From Candidatus Segatella albertsiae (lineage in GTDB: Bacteria; Bacteroidota; Bacteroidia; Bacteroidales; Bacteroidaceae): DNA of 23,240 nt. Location of the stretch: NCBI GenBank assembly GCA_002451555.1, contig DKCU01000150.1, forward strand, positions 1-23,240. The letters run 5' to 3'. The position numbers were made by a program, and so were the translations under genes. The notes beneath the pieces were generated by a model. The model had not been told where the DNA came from. It did not search any database and worked only from the letters and a program-made list of their open reading frames with translations. This document shows positions 17,226 to 23,229 of the stretch, piece after piece (position 1 is the stretch's first letter; each line of letters starts with the position of its first letter).

Positions 17226-18275
17226 TCATGCCTGCGAGTTCTTCCAGAAATCGGCGAAATCCTTGCACCCCTCGGGCAGTTGGTGGCGAGTAAGCGAAGC
17301 TCCAAGCTCGTTGGCAGTCGAGAGCAAGGCTTGGTAAAGTCGTTCACCAGCCGCATCCTGGTCGGGATAGATGTGCCAGTTGCGAGAAGCACTCTGGGCG
17401 AGTAGAAGGCGGTTGCCCTTCGTCAAGAGTGTGGCACTAGGTATGGCGATGGCTTTCTTTCCCGATGACAGGAGGGCAAGGGTATCGGTCACCCCCTCGC
17501 TGATCCAAAGTTCCTCGTCTGCCCCCATGGTCTTCAATACAGGAAGGTTGAAGATGAAAGGATGACTGCCTTGCGAGAACTGAAACCGAGGTGCTTGCTT
17601 GGCGACGGCATCATGTCGAGCCTGAGTATCCTGGTCGGTGAATCGTCTGTACCATCCGATGAAACGAGACTGGATGCCGATGAGCCGTCCGTCGATGTCA
17701 CGATAGGGAAAGAGCAGGCAAGGTGTCCAGAAGAAGCATCGCTCTCTCCCAGCCTCCCCCCTAGCGATGCCATATTCACGCAACTGCTCCTGGGTGAAGT
17801 GGCGGCTCATGCAGTAGAGAAACCACCTGCCGCTCTTGTTGATGGCGCCGATGCCCAACTCCCGAATCACCTCACGGCTCAACTTGCGCTCCTTGAAGAG
17901 GAACTCCTCAGCCTGAGGTCCCAATAGCGAATGGCTGAGCACGAAGTCGAAGAACTCCTCGGGGAAAGGCTTCTCCGCCCTATCCTTTTCCTTGTCGGGA
18001 GGCTTGTACTCCGTCAGGATGATGTTGCTTCTGTCGGCGAGCCACTTGCAAGCATCCAAGAAGTTCATGCCCAGTTGCTTTCTCACGAGGTCGATGCCGT
18101 CGCCCGAAGCTCCACAGACGAAGCAGCGGTAATGGTTGCGCTTGAACGAGAGCGAGGGATGCGAATCGTTGTGGAAGGCACAAAGCGTCTTGTGATGGGA
18201 TATGGGTAGTCCCAGCCGCTCAGCCACTTCCTCGATGGGAAGCGAGCGAAGCTTGTCGAGGTCATTTTGTTCCAT
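17226..18275 (-). CDS. CHC2 zinc-finger / toprim DNA primase
   Basis: A 349-aa primase of the DnaG type that lays down RNA primers for DNA replication. The CHC2 zinc finger is intact: Cys32, His35, Cys51 and Cys54 (CAFHNDSHPSLSF, then YRCFVCGASGDG). The toprim metal site is also visible as Glu261 (ISEGVTD) and Asp305/Asp307 (YPDQDAAG). It is shorter than chromosomal DnaG (about 600 aa) and lacks the C-terminal helicase-binding domain, as is usual in mobile elements. It starts 5 bp after the 93-aa gene and is probably translated from the same message. Confidence 0.9.
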   Translation of the reverse strand: MEQNDLDKLRSLPIEEVAERLGLPISHHKTLCAFHNDSHPSLSFKRNHYRCFVCGASGDGIDLVRKQLGMNFLDACKWLADRSNIILTEYKPPDKEKDRAEKPFPEEFFDFVLSHSLLGPQAEEFLFKERKLSREVIRELGIGAINKSGRWFLYCMSRHFTQEQLREYGIARGEAGRERCFFWTPCLLFPYRDIDGRLIGIQSRFIGWYRRFTDQDTQARHDAVAKQAPRFQFSQGSHPFIFNLPVLKTMGADEELWISEGVTDTLALLSSGKKAIAIPSATLLTKGNRLLLAQSASRNWHIYPDQDAAGERLYQALLSTANELGASLTRHQLPEGCKDFADFWKNSQA

Positions 18276-18280
18276 CAGAT

Positions 18281-18562
18281 TCAGCCTTGATTACACTTAT
18301 CATCTGCTACGGCATGGCCGCTGCCAGAAGAATGTTTTTCTATGTCCTTCAAGAACAGCTCATAGACCTCCCTCTGCTCCTTGTCCATGGGGAGAGGTGG
18401 AATGTGAAACTTGACATAAGCCAAAACGGAGAGTCTCACGTCTTGCTGTTTGTCGGTTGGCAACTGTGCGAGGCATAACAGAGCCTCACAGATTTCTATC
18501 TCGGTGATGCCCTTTGACAATAATGCCATGAGCATCTGCTTATGAATGGGTATCTTTTTCAT
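18281..18562 (-). CDS. Small unknown protein, 93 aa, before the primase gene
   Basis: Not recognised. Mostly helical and soluble (MKKIPIHKQMLMALLSKGITEIEICEALLCLA), with a hydrophilic C-terminal tail of about 15 residues. Its stop is 5 bp from the primase ATG, which argues for a real cotranscribed gene. A helix-rich adaptor or DNA-binding role is possible, but nothing in the sequence decides it. Confidence 0.65.
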   Translation of the reverse strand: MKKIPIHKQMLMALLSKGITEIEICEALLCLAQLPTDKQQDVRLSVLAYVKFHIPPLPMDKEQREVYELFLKDIEKHSSGSGHAVADDKCNQG

Positions 18563-18644
18563 TGTAAAATAGGTTTAAAAATCAGTTAAAATGGTTTAAA
18601 TGGAGATAATTCATCAAAAAGGGGAGAGAAAATATCAAAAAGAC

Positions 18645-18962
18645 TTAAACATTACAAAAATATTTCGTAAATTTGCCCTCAGAAACGATTTGCTCTCGTT
18701 CCGCCCTCTCATCCAACATTCCGTCGTAAGCATCGACCAGTGTGTAGAAGATGTCTTCGACAAAGACGTTGCGGTTTCCTTCCTCTGGAAGCTTACCCTG
18801 GTGACGGTATCGCAGCAACTGGAGAGAAAGCCATTGCCTGGAGGAGCTTCGCAAGGTTCCGAAGGCTTGGCGGTAGAGTGAAAGCTCGCAAGGAAGAAGT
18901 TCGGCGAAGAGCTTGGCTTCGAGCAACTTGGGAGGGATGAAGGGAAGATAGTTCTGTTTCAT
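18645..18962 (-). CDS. Small unknown protein, 105 aa
   Basis: Not recognised. Sequence starts MKQNYLPFIPPKLLEAKLFAELLPCELSLYRQAFG and is helical, with several Arg and Leu residues (RSSSRQWLSLQLLRYRHQGKLP). The in-frame TTG 51 bp upstream was rejected in favour of ATG 18962. It is in the same direction as its neighbours with an 82-bp gap to the next gene, so it is probably in the operon. Confidence 0.55.
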   Translation of the reverse strand: MKQNYLPFIPPKLLEAKLFAELLPCELSLYRQAFGTLRSSSRQWLSLQLLRYRHQGKLPEEGNRNVFVEDIFYTLVDAYDGMLDERAEREQIVSEGKFTKYFCNV

Positions 18963-19146
18963 GTCAGTGATTTTTTTAAAGATTACTACTCGATTTACGC
19001 CAAGTACCAACAAGTCCTTGGCAATTTCGATGGCAAAGAAACAAAGAATGGCGGATGAAAAAAATCATATAGAGTTTTATCAGCTAAAATCTTTGTCTTC
19101 GACCGCTTTCAGACACTCGTGTCTATTCTTGCGGAAAACAAGACTC

Positions 19147-19199
19147 CATCATCAGGGTATCCATCGACCATCATCGGGGTATCCATCGACCATCACCGG
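19147..19199. repeat. 22-bp tandem repeat across the stop of the 169-aa gene
   Basis: Two near-identical 22-bp units (19147-19168 and 19169-19190; one mismatch) and a partial third that runs into the stop codon at 19193-19195. The pattern matches the other stop-codon duplications in this window. Confidence 0.8.
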
Positions 19200-19702
19200 G
19201 GCAGCTTGAAGAGCTCCAGTATGGCCCTTCTCTCCTCAGAGGATGGAAAGTACTTGTTGGCCCCCATATAGACATTCGTTCTCTTGGGAGAGTTCTCCAG
19301 AAGGCAATGGAGGGCGGTGGCTGTAAACTCCTCCTTGCGATAGACACCATGCTCACGGAGGATGAAGACCACGGCATTGACACGGTAGAAATTGGGCTTG
19401 CCTTTCTGCCCCACATTGCGCTCGAAGAAGAACAAGCGGGAAGTAGTGTCATCGCAGAGCATCCGTCTCCAGATGTCACCAATGGTGTCCTGGTATTCCG
19501 CCGACGCACAGTCCCTGATGCGTCCGACATACTCCAGGATGCTTTGTATGGCCTGCTCACGGAGTTGCTCGTCGGAGAGGACACGAGGTGTAACAAACAG
19601 TCTGCCCTCGATGGCGGCAAGACGCAGGTCTGAATAGTTGAAGTCCTCGGGACTTACTTGAATGTAGTCCTCGGGATTTACTCGAATAAAAGGCTTCTTC
19701 AT
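19193..19702 (-). CDS. Unknown 169-aa protein, first gene of the leftward series
   Basis: Not recognised. The N-terminus carries a doubled motif (VNPEDYIQ then VSPEDFNY), also visible as a DNA-level tandem repeat. The rest is soluble and mixed alpha/beta with many Arg residues (DIWRRMLCDDTTSRLFFFERNVG). ATG 19702 was chosen because AGGA precedes it at good spacing; the longer frame would need the TTG at 19780, which overlaps a second -7-like box. As the first gene after the promoter at 19818-19848 it could be a regulator or a replication accessory factor. That is inference only. Confidence 0.6.
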   Translation of the reverse strand: MKKPFIRVNPEDYIQVSPEDFNYSDLRLAAIEGRLFVTPRVLSDEQLREQAIQSILEYVGRIRDCASAEYQDTIGDIWRRMLCDDTTSRLFFFERNVGQKGKPNFYRVNAVVFILREHGVYRKEEFTATALHCLLENSPKRTNVYMGANKYFPSSEERRAILELFKLPR

Positions 19703-19817
19703 GTTTCCTAATTGCTTTAGGAACAGGCGAAGCACCGGTGCTATAACCAATGGTAGCTTATTTATGTCGCGACGCTCCAAAGGTACCCGTTCGGGTTTAA
19801 CTTATGTTTGAATATGG

Positions 19818-19848
19818 CAAAAGTACGCGATTTAATCTTATCTTCAAA
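19818..19848 (-). promoter_or_regulatory. Promoter of the leftward gene series
   Basis: Minus-strand TTTG (19845-19848) and TACTTTTG (19818-19825) are separated by 19 nt, a full consensus match. Predicted start is near 19811. A second -7-like TACCTTTG lies at 19778-19785 without a clear -33. The first GAACA-type motif begins 5 bp upstream of the -33. Confidence 0.75.
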
Positions 19849-19852
19849 AGAG

Positions 19853-19942
19853 TAACAGGAAAAGAACAAGAAAAGAACAGTTGAACAGGCTTGAACAAAA
19901 TCTGCACAGATTTCGAACAGATTCTGAACAGGTTTAGAGCAA
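19853..19942. repeat. Helically phased GAACA(G/A) array, nine motifs
   Basis: Related hexamers start at 19853, 19864, 19875, 19883, 19893, 19904, 19915, 19926 and 19937; six of the eight steps are exactly 11 bp, the others 8 and 10. A perfect inverted repeat AAATCTG-CA-CAGATTT (19898-19913) lies inside. The layout is that of iterons or a cooperative operator, placed between the two outward arms. Confidence 0.75.
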
Positions 19943-20004
19943 AACTTGGTCGTACTTGCTTCTTTCCCCTTAGCTCAGATGGAGATCCAAAAACTTAAAC
20001 GGTT

Positions 20005-21630
20005 ATGGCAAAAAAGATTCATTTGGGCGAGCTTTACGATAGAGAGCTTGCCGTCATCAGAAAAGCACTTCAGGACAAGGATTTCGCTGAGGCCATCACA
20101 AGAGGGAAATCCCTTGGACACCTCGGAATTAAACCAGATGTGATTGGCACCTATGGACCAAAGCCTATTCTCTTCATACAAGAGAAAACTGGACACACCG
20201 CCGTTTACAAACCTTCCATTCCGCTGTCTAGAAAGCATAAAGCAATCTTCGCAGTGGCAGACAAAGCCGAAAATTTGTACAAAGGAACTTGCTTCTTCCA
20301 TATAGACAAGCCCAAAGGTGTGTTGATAGATGTGGATGAGCAAAAAGAAAAAAGATTCAAGGCAAAGAAAACTTATCCTAACAGACTAAATGGAATCGAA
20401 ATAACAGAAACTCTCGGAGGTGGTGGATATGGAAGCAGTGGTGCTTATGGTGGCATTAGAGGCGGAAGAGCTGGTATTCATGGTGGACTTCGAGGCAGAA
20501 GAAACTTCGAGGGACTGAACCCATGCAACGTTTGCTATAGCGCACTAGACGGAAGAAGGGTCAGAGGAGCCAGAAATCTCATTAGCGAAAAAACCGACTT
20601 CGGAGAATACATCGGTACTAGTAGCAAGGATGTGGACATTGACGTGGTGAAGAAAGATTTCAAGGAACTGAAGCTCAAGTCTGAGACCAAGCCTGAGCTC
20701 TATATGGAACTTGCCGACCGCTTCTACTTCCGCTTCAAGAGTGCGGTCTATCCAGAGATACACTATACGAAGACTTGCATACGCATAGACAGCGAAGACC
20801 CCGATGACTTCTACGCCTTCCAGTTCAACATGGTTGACCCTGGTGCATTCCTAGTCTCCCTCTATGTGCTCCACCTCGCACTCAAGGACAAGTGGGACGA
20901 GGGCGATGACATGAAGGCGCAACGTCTCAGAGAGCGAATCGATGAAGTATATCCAGAGCACACAAGTTTCTTGGCACGCATCACATGCGAAATCGAGGAG
21001 ATGAGTTCCGAGAGATTTTTGGAGGAACACCAAGATGTGATGAAGAACTACGATTGCAAGACGGGCAAAGGGGCAAAGGAAGTAAGCGATGATGACAAGA
21101 AAGCAATCAATGATGACAAGAAAGCAAGTCTTGGCATCGAAGACAGGGATCTGAAAGCCAAAGAACCAGACGAAGACTTCCTGTTGAAGGAGGACTTGCC
21201 TACTCATTTTTCAGCCGAAATGCGTAAGAATAGGAAAAAACAATTCAACCTTCAATACTGCATCGGTCATGAGATACTCGACATGATACATCCCAAGAAG
21301 AAGATGGCTAAAAATCAGAAATGGAACTGGGCACTTGTGATGTTTGCCATGATTGACAATGGTTTACTCATAAACGAGAGCATCAAGGAGTCGGAATTTG
21401 CCGATTGCATCTATCACTTTCTTCCGCTTTGGTATATCGAGGAAAAATTGGAAAACAAAGAAGACGAAGAGAAGGGCAAGGCAAACATACGAGCTTCTAT
21501 CAAACAACAAGTTTACAACCACAAAGATGACAGAAAAATAAGTAAGTCCATGGCGGCATCAGTACGTGAGCGTATTGATAAAATCAAAAAGTTGCTGAGC
21601 AGCCGTGGCCTCTACTTGTCTGCCGCATAA
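20005..21630 (+). CDS. Unrecognised 541-aa protein with Gly/Arg-rich centre
   Basis: Not recognised. Three parts can be seen. Residues 1-130 are mixed alpha/beta and basic. Residues 137-166 are Gly/Arg/Tyr-rich (GGGGYGSSGAYGG then RGG and RGRR), like flexible nucleic-acid-binding segments. They are followed by a CNVC pair (Cys174, Cys177). Residues 200-390 are charged, with repeated DDKKA around 360-372. The C-terminal part (about 400-535) is helical with WNWALVMFAMIDNGLL, loosely like a helical domain in other Bacteroidota accessory proteins. There is no signal peptide or membrane helix. It is the only gene of the rightward arm and ends 9 bp before repeat copy B. A DNA-binding or initiator role fits the context but is inferred. 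Confidence 0.8.
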   Translation: MAKKIHLGELYDRELAVIRKALQDKDFAEAITRGKSLGHLGIKPDVIGTYGPKPILFIQEKTGHTAVYKPSIPLSRKHKAIFAVADKAENLYKGTCFFHIDKPKGVLIDVDEQKEKRFKAKKTYPNRLNGIEITETLGGGGYGSSGAYGGIRGGRAGIHGGLRGRRNFEGLNPCNVCYSALDGRRVRGARNLISEKTDFGEYIGTSSKDVDIDVVKKDFKELKLKSETKPELYMELADRFYFRFKSAVYPEIHYTKTCIRIDSEDPDDFYAFQFNMVDPGAFLVSLYVLHLALKDKWDEGDDMKAQRLRERIDEVYPEHTSFLARITCEIEEMSSERFLEEHQDVMKNYDCKTGKGAKEVSDDDKKAINDDKKASLGIEDRDLKAKEPDEDFLLKEDLPTHFSAEMRKNRKKQFNLQYCIGHEILDMIHPKKKMAKNQKWNWALVMFAMIDNGLLINESIKESEFADCIYHFLPLWYIEEKLENKEDEEKGKANIRASIKQQVYNHKDDRKISKSMAASVRERIDKIKKLLSSRGLYLSAA

Positions 21631-21637
21631 CACACCC

Positions 21638-21818
21638 AATTGTCACTTTGTCACTGTAACTTTTGCATTGAAATCAAAAAATCACTGCCTGTAAAGTGAA
21701 CATTATTTTAGTATTATCTTATTTAATTTTATATTAATAATTAATAAGGTTCGCGCAAGGTTGAGGTGGAAGAAAAAGTGAAAATCAATGCAAAAGTTAC
21801 AGTGACAAAGTGACAATT
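21638..21818. repeat. 34-bp perfect inverted repeat around an AT-rich core
   Basis: Arms 21638-21671 and 21785-21818 are exact reverse complements and contain 24-bp copies B (21640-21663) and C (21793-21816). The 113-bp interior has a stretch of almost pure A/T (about 21704-21750) and then a GC-richer GGTTCGCGC. This layout suits a replication origin, a recombination site or a very large hairpin. Copy B also pairs with copy A as the right end of the module. Confidence 0.85.
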
Positions 21819-21822
21819 TATG

Positions 21823-21874
21823 TTTTCTAGAGGCAATTGTCTTCTATAGGCACTTGTTTTCTATAGGCACTTGT
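21823..21874. repeat. 17-18 bp tandem repeat, three copies, upstream of the HU-HIG promoter
   Basis: Units 21823-21840, 21841-21857 and 21858-21874 share the core TTCTATAGGCACTTGT; the first is diverged. They end about 43 bp before the -33 element, a suitable place for a regulator. Confidence 0.75.
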
Positions 21875-21916
21875 TACGTTTTCGGGGAAACGAACATACG
21901 CTTACGGGGAAAACAG

Positions 21917-21946
21917 TTGGACGGACTCGTTTTCTTCATATCTTTG
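21917..21946 (+). promoter_or_regulatory. Promoter of the HU-HIG gene
   Basis: TTG (21917-21919), 19-nt spacer, TATCTTTG (21939-21946): a full Bacteroidota consensus match. Predicted start is near 21953, leaving a leader of about 190 nt. Confidence 0.8.
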
Positions 21947-21952
21947 CACCGT

Positions 21953-22140
21953 CAAACGAAGGATGCACGCTTTTGGCTAAAGGCCGTCGTCACCTATGGG
22001 GCGATTCGGCCATAAGCTAAGACAAGTGCTCGGCATAAGTTAAGACCTGCAAAGGTCATAAGTTAAGGCAAACGACGGTCTTAAGTGAAGGCAAACTTCA
22101 GCCGTAGGTAGCATCAGCCAAGGCATCCGGGAATTTGGCG
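21953..22140 (+). ncRNA. Long repeat-bearing leader RNA, candidate structured element
   Basis: The predicted 5' leader of the HU-HIG gene is about 190 nt. It contains four 23-bp tandem units with a core like CATAAGTTAAGAC (starts 22011, 22034, 22057, 22080). An upstream GCCGTCGT (21983-21990) can pair with ACGACGGT (22072-22079), bridging the repeats. A related CATCAGCCAAGGC lies at 22112. I do not recognise a known riboswitch. It could be a regulatory leader or an RNA in its own right. Confidence 0.45.
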
Positions 22141-22905
22141 ATGTCAAACTCTAACACCCTAAAAATCATGATCAACTACAGCATCGTGAAGCGTAGCGTG
22201 AACGCAAACCTCTTTGAAATCAACCAGGCTAAATCACGCATCAACCAGGCCAAGAAGGAAGGCAAGGAGCCTGAGAAAAACGACCTCGAACTCGTGAAGA
22301 CCGAGGTGCAAAAAGCCTTCGCCATCTCGCAGTACACCGATGTGATGACCATCGAGAAGTTCTCCAAGCACATCTCCACCCATGGTTGCGTGTATTCCCG
22401 CGCCGACATCTCCGCCATCCTCTACATGGCCGTCGATTGCATGCGTGAACAACTTCTCGAAGGCAAGAAGATTCGCCTCGGCGCTCTCGGCGACTTCTTC
22501 GTCAACCTCTCTTCCAAGGGTGCCGACAACGCAGAGAAGTTCACCGCCCAGAACATCACCGAGGTCAAGGTGCTCTGGGAGCCAGGAGCTGAGTTCAAGA
22601 ACCTCCTCCATGACGCAGAATTCAACCTCGTGGCTTCTCGCAACCAGCAAGCAGCCTTGCTCAAGGCCATCAAGGAAGGAAAGGATGTAGAAGGCGACAA
22701 CCTCCCTACTTCTCCTGACGGCGACAACAACCCAAGCGGTGGCTCAGGCAACACCGACCCAAGTGGAACAGGCTCTGAAACCCCTGGTGGTTCAGGCACA
22801 GGCGGAAGTTCAAGCGGCTCAGGCACAGGCGGAAGCTCAAGCGGCTCAGATACAGGCGGAACCGAAAATCCAGGCGGTAGCTCCGACGGTCCTACCGAAA
22901 TGTAA
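22141..22905 (+). CDS. HU-HIG family DNA-binding protein with Gly/Ser-rich tail
   Basis: A 254-aa HU/IHF-fold protein of the HU-HIG group (HU fused to a wHTH, Ig or glycine-rich segment), typical of Bacteroidota. The core (about 12-170) carries the family phrases HGCVYSRADISAIL, VDCMREQLLEGKKIRLGALGDFF and FTAQNITEVKVLW (separately placed). From about residue 195 the tail is Gly/Ser/Thr/Pro-rich, built from 27-bp DNA repeats. The likely job is DNA binding and bending; published comparative work links the group to mobile-element conflict. The start is uncertain: ATG 22141 is used, ATG 22168 (MINYSIVKRSV) is also family-like, and TTG 22135 is less likely. It has its own strong promoter and is followed after 21 bp by a small membrane protein. 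Confidence 0.88.
   Translation: MSNSNTLKIMINYSIVKRSVNANLFEINQAKSRINQAKKEGKEPEKNDLELVKTEVQKAFAISQYTDVMTIEKFSKHISTHGCVYSRADISAILYMAVDCMREQLLEGKKIRLGALGDFFVNLSSKGADNAEKFTAQNITEVKVLWEPGAEFKNLLHDAEFNLVASRNQQAALLKAIKEGKDVEGDNLPTSPDGDNNPSGGSGNTDPSGTGSETPGGSGTGGSSSGSGTGGSSSGSDTGGTENPGGSSDGPTEM
22789..22860. repeat. 27-bp tandem repeat in the HU-HIG tail
   Basis: Two units (22789-22815 and 22816-22842) and most of a third (from 22843) encode G-S-G-T-G-G-S-S-S steps. Such repeats commonly vary in copy number by slippage, changing tail length without breaking the frame. Confidence 0.8.
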
Positions 22906-22926
22906 GACACCCGACCCGTGTGAGCC

Positions 22927-23154
22927 ATGAAGACATTTCATATCACGCTCATTCTCTCAATCCTGCTCCTCGTCGGTGGATTCCTCAGTCCACCGATGGG
23001 AGTGATTGATGGGAGCGTCCTCTCCGCCGTAGGACTTCTACTCGCCTTCGCCTCTCTTTCACAATTGCCATTGCTCGCCGAGGCCATCCGAAATGGCAAG
23101 AGTTTCAAACTGACTAAGGGCGACATCACTGCCGAGGTCAGCTCGTCTAACTAA
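22927..23154 (+). CDS. Small membrane protein, 75 aa, paired with HU-HIG
   Basis: Two hydrophobic segments (about residues 6-22 and 30-50) separated by a short turn (PPMGVIDGS), then a charged C-terminus (KSFKLTKGDITAEV). Small proteins of this layout are often seen next to HU-HIG genes in Bacteroidota, in my recollection without known function. Size and topology resemble holins, and an endolysin-like amidase lies at the other end of the module, but a holin role is inference. It is cotranscribed with the HU-HIG gene by spacing. Confidence 0.75.
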   Translation: MKTFHITLILSILLLVGGFLSPPMGVIDGSVLSAVGLLLAFASLSQLPLLAEAIRNGKSFKLTKGDITAEVSSSN

Positions 23155-23165
23155 AGTTTTCCTAC

Positions 23166-23229
23166 CTGTACGGTTGAATTTATCCCATACGCCCTGAATG
23201 GTTGAATTTGTTCGATCTGTACGGTTGAA
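23166..23229. repeat. Irregular repeat at the right window edge
   Basis: CTGTACGGTTGAA occurs at 23166-23178 and 23217-23229, with a variant CTGAATGGTTGAA at 23194-23206. Steps are 28 and 23 bp. The series may continue past the window. Confidence 0.6.

Larger units (their letters stand above)
19703..20004. other. Central divergent control region of the module
   Basis: These 302 bp hold no gene. They carry the leftward promoter (19818-19848), a small ACCCG/CGGGT hairpin (19785-19796), a plus-strand TATGTTTG (19803-19810) that could serve the 541-aa gene, and the phased GAACA array (19853-19942). No good -33 was found for the plus-strand box. Confidence 0.65.
21631..22140. other. 510-bp regulatory region before the HU-HIG gene
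   Basis: No gene is supported here. It contains the 34-bp inverted repeat pair with its AT-rich core (21638-21818), a 17-bp triple repeat (21823-21874), a small hairpin (about 21877-21892), a consensus promoter (21917-21946) and a leader with four 23-bp repeats (22011-22102). The leader has TAA in two frames of most units, so it is unlikely to be translated. Confidence 0.7.

Noticed and set aside
18961..19209. 82-codon plus-strand frame between two leftward genes
   Set aside because: It opposes the operon, overlaps the 22-bp tandem repeat and has no promoter or recognisable features.
19778..19785. TACCTTTG as a second leftward promoter
   Set aside because: It matches the -7 consensus but has no -33 at 19-21 nt; the promoter at 19818-19848 is complete.
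19968..19990. tRNA D-arm-like string (CTTAGCTCAGATGG)
   Set aside because: No acceptor stem, anticodon arm or T-arm can be built around it, so it is neither a tRNA nor a convincing attachment-site remnant.
21672..21784. Invertible promoter between the inverted repeats
   Set aside because: No TAnnTTTG box is present in either orientation of the 113-bp interior and no invertase gene is nearby; the HU-HIG promoter lies outside the repeats.
21638..21818. Insertion sequence or MITE formed by the 34-bp inverted repeats
   Set aside because: No target-site duplication was seen next to the arms and no transposase lies inside; the third copy at 14980 follows a gene end instead, so an origin or module-end role fits better, though a MITE is not fully excluded.
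22011..22102. CRISPR-like array of 23-bp repeats
   Set aside because: The repeats are directly tandem with no unique spacers of 30-40 bp, and no cas genes are present.
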